From assembly GCA_003243195.1 (NCBI GenBank), contig QFQI01000013.1:13259-77258 (forward strand): a stretch of DNA of 64,000 bases, read 5' to 3'. Source of the DNA: Sphingomonas taxi (GTDB lineage: Bacteria; Pseudomonadota; Alphaproteobacteria; Sphingomonadales; Sphingomonadaceae). Below, one piece after another: positions 35,249 to 43,869 of this stretch. The notes beneath the pieces were generated by a model. It searched no databases, was not told the origin of the DNA, and was given only the letters and a program-made list of their open reading frames with translations. Both the position numbers and the translations under genes were made by a program. Positions within the stretch are counted from its first letter, which is position 1; the number at the start of each line of letters is the position of its first letter.

Positions 35249-35326
35249 TCAGGGCACCACGATCGTCGCGCCGACGACGGCGGCGAACGGCACCAGGGCC
35301 AGGAACAGGGGCATGAAGTGCTTCAT
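35249..35326 (-). CDS. Possible 25-residue hydrophobic peptide
   Basis: ATG AAG CAC TTC opens a 25-codon frame that is almost entirely hydrophobic (MKHFMPLFLALVP then an Ala/Val-rich end, VVP), i.e. one membrane segment with a short basic start. AAGG lies nine bases before the ATG, an AT-rich stretch (35345-35366) lies upstream, and a hairpin follows the stop. Together these look like a real small gene. Its function is unknown; a small membrane regulator or a type I toxin-like peptide are possible. Confidence 0.4.
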   Translation of the reverse strand: MKHFMPLFLALVPFAAVVGATIVVP

Positions 35327-35539
35327 GGTGGCGACCTTCGGGGCTTATGCTATGATCGAGGCTCCCAATGCGCACGCCCCGGCAAAGGTTTCGCGGCGAT
35401 GAACAAAATCGCGGGCGACCGCCGCCACCGCCGCTGCGACGAACCGCCTGCCGATGGCGGAACACCGCGCCGGGCGGGCGGTTGTCCGGCTGTGATACCT
35501 GCCCGGTTCGGCAGGCGATTGGTGACAGCGTTAGGAACA

Positions 35540-35710
35540 ATGGTGACCGTGAGGGAGAAGGATCGGCAGGAACGTCTGGCCATTATCGGCAGGACGCTGT
35601 GCACCGGCGTGAAGGTGCCGACCGACACATATATCGCCGGTGACATCCCGTTGCTGCTCACCCGGCTGAGCCAGATCCCCGCCCTGCCTGGCGACGACCG
35701 CCGCCGCTGA
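35540..35710 (+). CDS. Small hypothetical protein, 56 residues
   Basis: An ATG with AGGA four bases before it opens a 57-codon frame. The product is charged at the start (VREKDRQERLAIIGRTL), followed by a hydrophobic stretch (YIAGDIPLLLTRL) and an Arg-rich end. No family is recognised. A longer frame upstream (from 35399) looks like non-coding sequence. It lies convergent to the FAD oxidase gene. Moderate to low support. Confidence 0.35.
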   Translation: MVTVREKDRQERLAIIGRTLCTGVKVPTDTYIAGDIPLLLTRLSQIPALPGDDRRR

Positions 35711-35750
35711 CCGCGAGCCAGTAAGGGCGCCGTTCGATCGGGTGCCTTCC

Positions 35751-36827
35751 CTACGGCGCCGCAAAGCGCGACGGCACGTACCGATCGGCATCCACGCCCT
35801 CGGGCATCGCCGCGCCGGTCAGCAATGCGGCGCCGATCAGCGCGGCGGCGGGGGCGGTCTGGATACCGAAGCCGCCCTGCCCCGCGAACCAGAAGAAGCC
35901 ATTGTCGGCCATCCCATAGACCGGCTGGCGGTCCGGCGCGAACGACCGCAGCCCGGCCCAGCGCCGCTCGACCCGCACGATCCGCCAGTCGACCGCGTGC
36001 TGAAGCCGGTCGATCGCTATGGCGACATCCAGTTCCTCGGCGGCGACGTCGTGGGGCTGCACCGGATGCTCGTCATGCGGGCTGAGCCATAGCCGCCCGC
36101 CCGCCTCCGGCTTGAAGTAGAAGCCGCCCGATATGTCGATCACGAACGGCAGCGACGCCGGTGCCGCCGGCTCGGTGAGCAACTGCACCATCGTGCGGCG
36201 ATAGGGGCGGATGCCGAGCGGGGCGGCGCCGGCGCAGGCCGCCACCTCGTCCGCCCAGGCGCCGGCGGCGTTGACGAGCACCGACGCGCCGAACACGCGC
36301 CCGTCGGCGGTCACCAGACGCCATCCCGCCGCGCCGCGCTCGGCGGTGGCCAGCCGCGCGCCGGCGACCAGCACCGCCCCTGCACGCCGCGCCTGCGCCA
36401 GATAGTCGCCATGGAGGCGGGCGACGTCGATATAGGCGCAGGTCGGCTCGCTCACCCCCAGCGTCCATTCGCGCCGCAGTCCGGGCACCAGCGGCTGCGG
36501 ATCGACGGTCGACAGTGCCACCGGCGTGTCCGCGAACTCCGCCAGCAGCGCGTCCACCGCCGCCGCGTCCTCGCCCCGCCCGATGTGCAGCGCGCCAAGC
36601 GGATCGAGGTAGCCGCCATCGCGCAGCATCGCGCCGGACGCGGTGGTCAGCGGCTGGATGCCCGGCCCCCCATAGGTTTCCGACCAGAACGCCGCCGAAC
36701 GCCCGGTGGCGTGGTAGCCGGGCTGGTCCTCCGCCTCCAGCAGCAGCACGCGCGCGCGGTCGCCGATCGCCGCGGCGAGGCTGGCACCGGCAATCCCTGC
36801 GCCGATGATCGCGATGTCGTGGGTCAT
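35751..36827 (-). CDS. FAD-dependent oxidoreductase, D-amino-acid oxidase (DAO) family
   Basis: A 358-residue flavoprotein: IAIIGAGIAGASLAAAIG dinucleotide site at the N-terminus, GYHATGRSAAFW (the family's GAT/S-RS motif region), LVNAAGAWADEVA in the middle and WFAGQGGFGIQTAPA near the end. It resembles D-arginine/glycine-type oxidases and glycerol-3-phosphate-like DAO members. Substrate is unknown. It overlaps the alpha/beta hydrolase gene as ATGA, so the two are co-translated. Confidence 0.8.
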   Translation of the reverse strand: MTHDIAIIGAGIAGASLAAAIGDRARVLLLEAEDQPGYHATGRSAAFWSETYGGPGIQPLTTASGAMLRDGGYLDPLGALHIGRGEDAAAVDALLAEFADTPVALSTVDPQPLVPGLRREWTLGVSEPTCAYIDVARLHGDYLAQARRAGAVLVAGARLATAERGAAGWRLVTADGRVFGASVLVNAAGAWADEVAACAGAAPLGIRPYRRTMVQLLTEPAAPASLPFVIDISGGFYFKPEAGGRLWLSPHDEHPVQPHDVAAEELDVAIAIDRLQHAVDWRIVRVERRWAGLRSFAPDRQPVYGMADNGFFWFAGQGGFGIQTAPAAALIGAALLTGAAMPEGVDADRYVPSRFAAP

Positions 36828-37768
36828 GCCGCGTGCCGCGCCAGGAAGTCGTCGATCGCCGCCAGCGCCGCGTCGCGCACCGGATCGGCCTCGCGCAGCA
36901 ATTCATGCGCCGCGCCGTCGCCGAAGCGGCGCAGCGTCGCGTGCTTCAGCCGCGCGGCGACGCCCGCCGCCGCTGCGGGATCGACCAGCCGGTCGCCGTC
37001 CGCCACCAGCATCAGCACCGGCGTGTCCAGCGTCGCGAGCCGCGGGTCGGCGCGCAGCCGGGCGGTCGCGGCGAACGCCTCGTCCAGCCACGCCCAGCTC
37101 GGCGGCCCCAGCCGCAGGCTCGGCTGCGTATCGTGCCACCACGCCTCGTCGGCGTAGCGCGTCGCATCGGCGGTCAGCAGCCGCTGCCGGTTGGCTGCGC
37201 CCGGCCGCTCATGCCCCTTCCACGCCGCCCGCGTCGGATCGCCCAGCCGCCGCATCGCGCGCGCCACACGCCCGCCGATCCACGCACCGACCGGCGAGCG
37301 CAACCCCAGCATCGGCGCGACCAGCACCGCGGCGTCGGCGCGGATCGCGCCGTCCAGCAGCGCGCGCAGCACCAGATAGCCGCCCATCGAATGTCCGATG
37401 ACGACGTGCGGGCCGGGGTTCTGCGCGGTCCAGTCGCGCCAGACATGCGCGAGATCGTCGACCCATGCCGAAAAATCGTCGCAATGGCCGACGTTCGCGT
37501 CGGCGCACAGCCGCCCCGAGCCGCCCTGCCCACGCCAGTCGAAGGCCGACACCGCCCAGCCGCGATCGTGCCAGTCGGCGAACGCCTCCAGATACTTCTC
37601 GAACATGTCGCCGCGACCGCTCTGGAACAGGATCGCACCGCGTCCGCGGCCGGGGCGATCGAAGCGGCGCAGCGGCCAGCCGTCGGCCGCCGCACTGGTG
37701 GTGACACGCGCATCGGCGGGAAGGGCGCGCCGGATGGCGGCGGGATCGGTGAACGGCATCGCGGCCAT
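36824..37768 (-). CDS. Alpha/beta hydrolase, monoacylglycerol lipase/lysophospholipase type
   Basis: A 314-residue serine hydrolase. The nucleophile Ser is in VIGHSMGGYL, FDWRGQGGSGR is the motif of the PldB/monoglyceride lipase branch, and the acid and base are expected in MLVADGDRLVDP and GAAHELLRE. It probably removes acyl chains from lysolipids or monoglycerides. ATG 37768 has no strong ribosome site; ATG 37759 is an option. It is the first gene of a two-gene unit with the FAD oxidase, divergent from cpaA. Confidence 0.82.
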   Translation of the reverse strand: MAAMPFTDPAAIRRALPADARVTTSAAADGWPLRRFDRPGRGRGAILFQSGRGDMFEKYLEAFADWHDRGWAVSAFDWRGQGGSGRLCADANVGHCDDFSAWVDDLAHVWRDWTAQNPGPHVVIGHSMGGYLVLRALLDGAIRADAAVLVAPMLGLRSPVGAWIGGRVARAMRRLGDPTRAAWKGHERPGAANRQRLLTADATRYADEAWWHDTQPSLRLGPPSWAWLDEAFAATARLRADPRLATLDTPVLMLVADGDRLVDPAAAAGVAARLKHATLRRFGDGAAHELLREADPVRDAALAAIDDFLARHAA

Positions 37769-37809
37769 GGTTACGGTTTCTCAAACCATTCCGTCTAGCG
37801 CCATGCACC

Positions 37810-38286
37810 ATGAGCTGGGGAATTCTCGCATGGCTGTTGCCCGCCGTCATGGGCGCGTTGCTGGTTTCGGCCGGCATCGAGGACGTGCGCACGCGCGAGA
37901 TCGCCAACTGGAAGAACGCCGCGATCGCGCTGCTCGCGCCGCTGTGGTGGGTCTCGATCGGTCTTGATCCCTGGCCGGCGATGATCGGGCAGGTGCTAAT
38001 CGCCGCCGTCGTCTTCGGGCTGTTCGTGTGCGCCTTCGCGCTCGGGCAGATGGGCGGCGGCGACGTCAAGATGATCGGCGCGCTGGCGCTCTGGCTTACG
38101 CCGCTGCGGCTGCTCGACATGCTGCTGGCGATGGCGGTGATCGGTGGCGCGCTGACGCTGGCGATGCTGATCGAGCGGCGCGTGCGGCGCAGCGGCGCCG
38201 CGATCGAGGTGCCGTACGGCGTCGCGATCGCGCTGGCGGGGCTGCTCGCGCTTCGCGAACCGCTCCTTAACCAATTTACCCAATAA
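37810..38286 (+). CDS. cpaA: Prepilin peptidase of the Flp/Tad pilus (CpaA/TadV)
   Basis: A 158-residue polytopic aspartic peptidase. The catalytic aspartates are in GIEDVRTREI and GGGDVKMIGAL; about five membrane segments follow the A24 pattern. It cleaves the leader of Flp pilins and pseudopilins at the inner membrane. It opens the cpa/tad cluster, with 41 bases separating it from the divergent hydrolase gene. Confidence 0.9.
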   Translation: MSWGILAWLLPAVMGALLVSAGIEDVRTREIANWKNAAIALLAPLWWVSIGLDPWPAMIGQVLIAAVVFGLFVCAFALGQMGGGDVKMIGALALWLTPLRLLDMLLAMAVIGGALTLAMLIERRVRRSGAAIEVPYGVAIALAGLLALREPLLNQFTQ

Positions 38287-38334
38287 CCATCACCGCACCC
38301 GGCGCAGCGGCGCCGGCCCAGGACAAGGTCACCC

Positions 38335-39357
38335 ATGGACAGTCGCAAGCTTATCATGCTGGTCGGGGCGCTGCTGGTGGCGGCGGTCACCGCCTTCGCC
38401 GCGCGCTCGATGATCGCCGGTTCCCCCGCGCCCGAAGCGGTGGCGGCGCCGTCCGCGCCCAAGCTCGACGGGTCGGAGGTGCTGGTCGCCACGCGCGCGC
38501 TGCCGGTCGGCACGATCCTGGACGCCACCGCGCTGAAATTCCAGCCCTGGCCCAAGGAACTGGTCGAGAACGCATATTACCAGCGCCAGAACACCGACAT
38601 GGCCAAGCTGATCGGCACGGTCGTGCGCCTGCCGGTCACCGCCGGCCAGCCGCTGACCCAGGGGCAGTTGGTGAAGCCCGGCGACCGCGGCTTCCTGGCC
38701 GCCGCGCTGGGCGCGGGGATGCGCGCGGTCACGGTGCCGGTGTCGGCGCAGACCAGCGTCGCGGGCTTTGTGTTTCCGGGCGACCATGTCGACCTGATCC
38801 TGACGCAATCGGTAGACGGCGGCGGCGACGGCCCGCCGCTGAAGGCCAGCGAGACCGTGATCCGCAACCTGCGCGTGCTCGCCACCGACCAGCGCACCAG
38901 CGACCAGAAGGACGAGCAGGGCAACACCGTCGTCCAGACCTTCTCCACGATCACCGTCGAGGCGACGCCCAAGATCGCCGAGCAGATCGCGGTGGCGCAG
39001 ACGATCGGCACGCTGTCGCTGTCGCTGCGCTCGATCGCGGACAATGCCTCGGAACTGGATCAGGCGATCGCCTCGGGTGCGGTCAGCGTCGGCGACGGCA
39101 AGGATCCCAGGGCCGAGCAGGCGATGTTCGACAAGCTGGCCAATACGCCGCAGGCCGGCAACACCACCTATGCGGTCGGCGCGGACGTCTCGCGCTTCCA
39201 GCGTCGCACCGTCCCCGCGAAGACGGCCCCGCCCGCCTATGCCGGTCCCCCGGTCGCCGGCGCGCCGGTCGACCCCGCCGCCGGTGCGCGCGGTCCGCTG
39301 GTCCGCATCGCGCGCGGCAATGCCGTCACCGAAGTCTCCGTTGCAGGAAAGAACTGA
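38335..39357 (+). CDS. cpaB: Flp pilus assembly protein CpaB
   Basis: A 340-residue periplasmic protein with an N-terminal membrane anchor (KLIMLVGALLVAAVTAF), a SAF domain (VLVATRALPVGTILDATAL; GQPLTQGQLV) and the RcpC/CpaB domain (VTVPVSAQTSVAGFVFPGDHVDLILT). It is thought to stabilise the secretin. It ends one base before cpaC. Confidence 0.92.
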   Translation: MDSRKLIMLVGALLVAAVTAFAARSMIAGSPAPEAVAAPSAPKLDGSEVLVATRALPVGTILDATALKFQPWPKELVENAYYQRQNTDMAKLIGTVVRLPVTAGQPLTQGQLVKPGDRGFLAAALGAGMRAVTVPVSAQTSVAGFVFPGDHVDLILTQSVDGGGDGPPLKASETVIRNLRVLATDQRTSDQKDEQGNTVVQTFSTITVEATPKIAEQIAVAQTIGTLSLSLRSIADNASELDQAIASGAVSVGDGKDPRAEQAMFDKLANTPQAGNTTYAVGADVSRFQRRTVPAKTAPPAYAGPPVAGAPVDPAAGARGPLVRIARGNAVTEVSVAGKN

Positions 39358-39358
39358 G

Positions 39359-40951
39359 ATGCGTCTGAACACCCCCGCCCGGTGCGGCGTGACGCTGGTC
39401 GCGATGCTCGCCACCGCGCTGCCGCCGGTCGCCGCCGGCGCCGCGCCGGCCCGCCCCAATGGCGCCGCCGTGGCCGCCAAGCGCCCGGCACGCATCGGCC
39501 TGCCGCCGGTCGGCGTCACCAAGCCGTCGGTGGAGAAGTGGCTGTCGATCGGTGAGGGCGAGCTCATCACGCTGCCCGCCGCGGTCAGCGAGGTCTGGAC
39601 GTCGAACGCCACCGCCGCCGACGTCTATGTCGCCAATCCGCGCCAGATTCATCTGTTCGGCAAGGCGGACGGCGAATCGACGATCTTCGCCACGGATCGC
39701 TCCGGCGCGGTGATCTATGCCGCCACGGTGCGCGTGGCGCAGAACGCCAACGGGCTGGACCGGATGATGAAGGCGGCGATGCCCGGCGCGGACATCCACG
39801 TCACGCTGGTGGGGCAGATCGCGGTCATCAACGGCCATGTCGACTCGCCCGCCGATTCCGAACAGGCGCAGCGGCTGGTGACCGGCCTGCTGAACCCCGG
39901 CATCGATCCGACCGCCGATGGTGCGGCGCTGAAGATCGGCGTCATCAACCGCCTGCGCGCCGCCACGCCGTTGCAGGTGAACCTGCAGGTGAAGTTCGCG
40001 GAGGTCAGCCGCTCGTTCCTGAAGAACGTCGCGAACAATATCACCACGCGAACGGTCAGCGGCAAGAATCCGCTGTTCGGCTTCGGCACGGGGCGACAGG
40101 GCACGATCACCACCGTGCCCGGCACGCCCGGCAGCCCGGTCGTGGACGCCAACGGCCTTACCGCCGGCGGCACGCTTTACACCCTCCCGTCGGTCGCCAG
40201 CCCGGGCGGCACGTTCAGCCTGTTCGGCCGGCTGCTCGGCGCGGACTTCATCAACGCGCTCGACCTGGGCGAAAGCCTGGGCCAGGTGACGACGCTGGCG
40301 AACCCGAACCTCACCGCCTTGTCGGGCGAGACGGGCACCTTCCTGGCCGGCGGCGAGATCCCGATCCCGATCGCGCAGGCGCTGGGCACCAATTCGATCG
40401 AATACAAGCAGTTCGGCGTGAGCCTGGCCTATACGCCCACCGTGCTGTCGGACGGGCGCATCTCGCTGCGCGTCAAGCCGGAGGTATCGCAGCTCGATTA
40501 TTCCAACGCGGTGGCGGTCGGCAGCGCGCGCGTCCCCGCGCTCACCACGCGCCGCGCCGAGACGACGGTCGAGCTGGGTTCGGGGCAGAGCTTCATGATC
40601 GCCGGGCTGATGCAGAACACGCACAACAACAATTACAGCAAGACGCCGGGCGTCGGCGACCTGCCGATCCTGGGGGCGCTGTTCCGTTCCAACGGGTTCC
40701 AGCGCAACGAAACCGAACTGGTGATCGTCATCACCCCGTATCTGGTGCGCCCGGTCAACGACGGCGACATCAGGCTGCCGACCGACGGCTACAAGGCGCC
40801 AACCGACCTCGAGCGCGTCTTCATGGGCAAGCTGGAGAGCGGCGACCGCACCACGCAACGCCCGAAGCCGCAGATGCAGGCGCCGGCGCCGGCGACCACG
40901 CCCAACGACCGCAAGGGTGCGCCGCCCGCGCCCGGCTTCTCGATCAATTGA
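39359..40951 (+). CDS. cpaC: Flp pilus secretin CpaC/RcpA
   Basis: A 530-residue outer-membrane secretin with a signal peptide (VAAGAAPA), an N-terminal pilus domain (WLSIGEGELITLPAAVSEVW), a BON-like domain (VTLVGQIAVINGHVDS) and the secretin domain, with VGDLPILGALFRSNGFQRNE and ETELVIVITPYLVRP as hallmarks. A Pro/Ala-rich tail follows. It forms the pilus pore. Confidence 0.94.
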   Translation: MRLNTPARCGVTLVAMLATALPPVAAGAAPARPNGAAVAAKRPARIGLPPVGVTKPSVEKWLSIGEGELITLPAAVSEVWTSNATAADVYVANPRQIHLFGKADGESTIFATDRSGAVIYAATVRVAQNANGLDRMMKAAMPGADIHVTLVGQIAVINGHVDSPADSEQAQRLVTGLLNPGIDPTADGAALKIGVINRLRAATPLQVNLQVKFAEVSRSFLKNVANNITTRTVSGKNPLFGFGTGRQGTITTVPGTPGSPVVDANGLTAGGTLYTLPSVASPGGTFSLFGRLLGADFINALDLGESLGQVTTLANPNLTALSGETGTFLAGGEIPIPIAQALGTNSIEYKQFGVSLAYTPTVLSDGRISLRVKPEVSQLDYSNAVAVGSARVPALTTRRAETTVELGSGQSFMIAGLMQNTHNNNYSKTPGVGDLPILGALFRSNGFQRNETELVIVITPYLVRPVNDGDIRLPTDGYKAPTDLERVFMGKLESGDRTTQRPKPQMQAPAPATTPNDRKGAPPAPGFSIN

Positions 40952-40962
40952 GGGTGCCCCAG

Positions 40963-41598
40963 ATGACCATGCGTCCGCTCCTCCTCGCCACGCTCGCGTT
41001 GTGCGCGCCGCTGGCCGCCTGCGCCGGCGACAATCGCGGCATCGAAACCGCGCATCAGCCCGTGGTGTCACGCAATGATTACGCACTCGACCTGCTCGCC
41101 GGCCCCGACGGGCTGGCAGGCGGCGAGGCGCAGCGGCTGCGCGGCTGGCTGGACACGCTTGCGCTCGGCTATGGCGACACGGTTGCGGTCGACGATCCGG
41201 CGGGTCTGGTCGGCGCACGCGCCGATGTCACGGCGGTGGTCGGCAGCTACGGGCTGTCCATCGCCGACGCCGCGCCGACCGATGCCGCCGCGCTTCAGCC
41301 CGGCACCGTCCGGGTGCTGGTCCGCCGCACCACCGCCGCCGTGCCGAGTTGCGCGGTGCCCCGCGCGCGTACGGCGCTCGTCAATTTCGACGCGCACATG
41401 AGCAGCGATTTCGGCTGCGCGGTGAACGGCAATCTCGCCGCGATGGTCGCCGATCCGGCCGATCTGGTCCGCGGCAAGGCGGACGACGGCAGCGGGACGG
41501 CCGCCACCGGCAGCAAGGCGATCGGCGCGTGGCGCAAGGCGGCCCCCACGGGCGGCGGCGGCACGGCGGTGAAGGCCGAATCGACGGGAGGTCGATAA
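40963..41598 (+). CDS. cpaD: Pilus assembly lipoprotein CpaD
   Basis: A 211-residue lipoprotein: lipobox LAAC after the hydrophobic start, then ISRNDY-like VSRNDYALDLL, and the CpaD end region NFDAHMSSDFGCAVNGNLAAM with PADLVRG. It acts at the outer membrane with the secretin. ATG 40963 follows GAGGG by eight bases; ATG 40969 is possible. It stops one base before cpaE. Confidence 0.9.
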   Translation: MTMRPLLLATLALCAPLAACAGDNRGIETAHQPVVSRNDYALDLLAGPDGLAGGEAQRLRGWLDTLALGYGDTVAVDDPAGLVGARADVTAVVGSYGLSIADAAPTDAAALQPGTVRVLVRRTTAAVPSCAVPRARTALVNFDAHMSSDFGCAVNGNLAAMVADPADLVRGKADDGSGTAATGSKAIGAWRKAAPTGGGGTAVKAESTGGR

Positions 41599-41599
41599 G

Positions 41600-42871
41600 A
41601 TGAACGCTCCTTGGAAACCCGGCGCGGTGACGCGCACGCCGTTCATCGGCTTCGCGTGCGACGATGCGTCGGCGGAAACGCTGCGCGCGATCTCGTCCGA
41701 TCTCGGCTGGCCGCTGGAGAACGTCTACAAGGGCGGGCTTCGCCATGCGGTGCAGACGCTGGCGGTGTCGTCCAGCCCGCACATCCTGTTCATCGACCTG
41801 AGCGAATCGAGCGATCCGCTCGGCGACATCAACGGGCTGGCCGAGGTGTGCGAACCGGGCACGATCGTGATCGCCGCCGGACAGGTCAACGACGTGCGCC
41901 TGTACCGCGACCTGCTGGCCAGCGGCATCCAGGATTATCTGCTCAAGCCGCTGGGCGCGGACGCGGTGCGTGACGCGCTGGCGCAGGCGCAGGCGATGCT
42001 GAACACGCCGCGCGTCGCGGAGCCGGCGCTGGACCGCCCGCACGCCGCGCTGGCGGTGATCGGCTGCCGCGGCGGCACCGGCGCGTCGACGATCGCCGCG
42101 TCGCTGGCGTGGCTGATCAGCGACAAGGGCCGGCGCTCCACCGCGCTGCTCGACCTCGACGTGCATTTCGGTACCGGCGCGCTGGCGCTGGACCTGGAAC
42201 CAGGCCGCGGCCTGACCGACGCGATCGAGAACCCCAGCCGCATCGACGGGCTGTTCATCGAACGCGCGATGGTGCGCGCGTCGAACACGCTGTCCGTCCT
42301 GTCCGCCGAGGCGCCGATCAGCCACCCGATCGTCACCGACGGCGCGGCCTATCACCAGTTGCAGGACGAACTGCGCGCCGCCTTCGAGGTGAGCGTGATG
42401 GACCTGCCGCGCGCCATGCTGGTGCAGCATCCGCACCTGATGGCGGAGGTGAACGCCGCCGTGCTGGTTACCGACCTGACGCTGGCGGCGGCGCGCGACA
42501 CGATCCGGCTGCTGTCGTGGCTGCGCACCAACGCGCCGCAGGTGCAGGTCAGCGTGCTCGCCAACCGCGTCCAGCCGGGGCCGCAGCAGGAAGTGTCGCG
42601 CAAGGATTTCGAGGGGTCGATCGAGCGCAAGGTGGATGTCGTCATCCCCTACGACCAGAAGCTCGCCACCCAGGCCGCCAAGCTCGGCAAGCCGCTGGCC
42701 GAGGTCGGCAAGGGGTCCAAGACGGTCGCGCCGCTGATCGAACTGGCCGACCGGCTGCTCGCCGCGGTGGGCGAGGACGGCGTGCCGCTGGATGCCGGCA
42801 CGGCGCGCGGCGGCTCGCTGCTGGCGCGCTTCACCGAGCTGCTGGCCAAGAAGCCGGCGCCGTCGAAGTGA
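41600..42871 (+). CDS. cpaE: Pilus assembly ATPase/localisation protein CpaE (TadZ)
   Basis: A 423-residue protein: an N-terminal receiver-like domain that keeps ILFIDLSE and YLLKPLG, and a C-terminal MinD/ParA ATPase domain with a deviant Walker A (CRGGTGASTIAASLA, Arg in place of the signature Lys) and LLDLDVHFGTGALALDL. TadZ proteins place the pilus machine at the pole. The usual next gene, cpaF, is missing; tadB begins 28 bases downstream. Confidence 0.92.
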   Translation: MNAPWKPGAVTRTPFIGFACDDASAETLRAISSDLGWPLENVYKGGLRHAVQTLAVSSSPHILFIDLSESSDPLGDINGLAEVCEPGTIVIAAGQVNDVRLYRDLLASGIQDYLLKPLGADAVRDALAQAQAMLNTPRVAEPALDRPHAALAVIGCRGGTGASTIAASLAWLISDKGRRSTALLDLDVHFGTGALALDLEPGRGLTDAIENPSRIDGLFIERAMVRASNTLSVLSAEAPISHPIVTDGAAYHQLQDELRAAFEVSVMDLPRAMLVQHPHLMAEVNAAVLVTDLTLAAARDTIRLLSWLRTNAPQVQVSVLANRVQPGPQQEVSRKDFEGSIERKVDVVIPYDQKLATQAAKLGKPLAEVGKGSKTVAPLIELADRLLAAVGEDGVPLDAGTARGGSLLARFTELLAKKPAPSK

Positions 42872-42899
42872 TCCCGTCCTTCCGCCACCCGGAGCCGCC

Positions 42900-43868
42900 A
42901 TGTCGCCGGTGATCCTGCTGCTGCTGGCCGCGTCGATGACGCTCGGGCTGGTCGCGTTCGCCTTTGCCGGACCCTCCACGCAGAAGGCGACCACGCGCCG
43001 CCTCGCGGCGGTGCGCGAGCGTCATACCGCCTCGGCGACCGGCACGATCGAGGCGCAGATGCGCCGCATCACCGGGCGCAGCGCGACCAAGGCCGATCTG
43101 GCCGTCATGCGGCTGCTGCCCAACGAGGCGGAGCTGAAGAAGCGGCTGGCGATGACCGGCAAGCCGTGGACGGTCGGCCAGTACGGCATCGCGGCGGTCG
43201 CGATCGCGGTGGTCATGTTCCTGCTGCTGCTGATCCAGGGCGTGCCGCTGCTGATCGCGCTGGTCGCCGGCCTGATGATCGGCGCGGCTGTGCCGCATAT
43301 CGTGGTCGGTGCCACCATCAAGCGCCGCGTCGCGGCCTTCACCGCCAAGTTCCCGGACGCGATCGAGTTGCTGGTGCGCGGGCTGCGCTCGGGCCTGCCG
43401 ATCTCCGAGACGATGCAGGTCGTCGGCGCCGAGGTGCCCGGTCCGGTCGGCGAGGAGTTCCGCTCGGTCGCCGACAAGATGCGCATCGGCCGCTCGATGG
43501 ACGTCGCGCTTCAGGAGACCGCCGACCGGCTGATGACCCCCGAATTCCAGTTCTTCGTCATCACGATCGCGATCCAGCGCGAGACCGGCGGCAATCTGGC
43601 CGAAACGCTCCAGAACCTCGCCACCGTGCTGCGTCAGCGCGGGCAGATGAAGCTGAAGATCAAGGCGATGTCGTCCGAATCCAAGGCGTCGGCGTACATC
43701 ATCGGCTCGCTGCCGTTCATCGTGTTCGCGCTGATCTACATGGTCAATCCGCCGTACATGCTGGAATTCTTCACCGATCCGCGGCTGATGATCGCGGCGA
43801 TCGGCGGGCTGGTGTGGATGAGCATGGGCGCGTTCATCATGGCCAAGATGGTGAGCTTCGAGATCTGA
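42900..43868 (+). CDS. tadB: Pilus inner-membrane platform protein TadB
   Basis: A 322-residue membrane protein with a T2SSF/GspF domain: FPDAIELLVRGLRSGLPISETMQ, then MRIGRSMDVALQETADR and TGGNLAETLQNLATVLRQR. Four to five membrane helices. It forms the platform that the CpaF motor acts on, together with TadC. GGAG lies six bases before ATG 42900. Confidence 0.92.
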   Translation: MSPVILLLLAASMTLGLVAFAFAGPSTQKATTRRLAAVRERHTASATGTIEAQMRRITGRSATKADLAVMRLLPNEAELKKRLAMTGKPWTVGQYGIAAVAIAVVMFLLLLIQGVPLLIALVAGLMIGAAVPHIVVGATIKRRVAAFTAKFPDAIELLVRGLRSGLPISETMQVVGAEVPGPVGEEFRSVADKMRIGRSMDVALQETADRLMTPEFQFFVITIAIQRETGGNLAETLQNLATVLRQRGQMKLKIKAMSSESKASAYIIGSLPFIVFALIYMVNPPYMLEFFTDPRLMIAAIGGLVWMSMGAFIMAKMVSFEI

Positions 43869-43869
43869 C

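Noticed and set aside
35318..35538. Longer version of the 56-residue ORF starting near 35318 or 35399
   Set aside because: The added part is Arg/Cys-rich, has no good ribosome site and overlaps the antisense peptide region; the ATG at 35540 has the best site.
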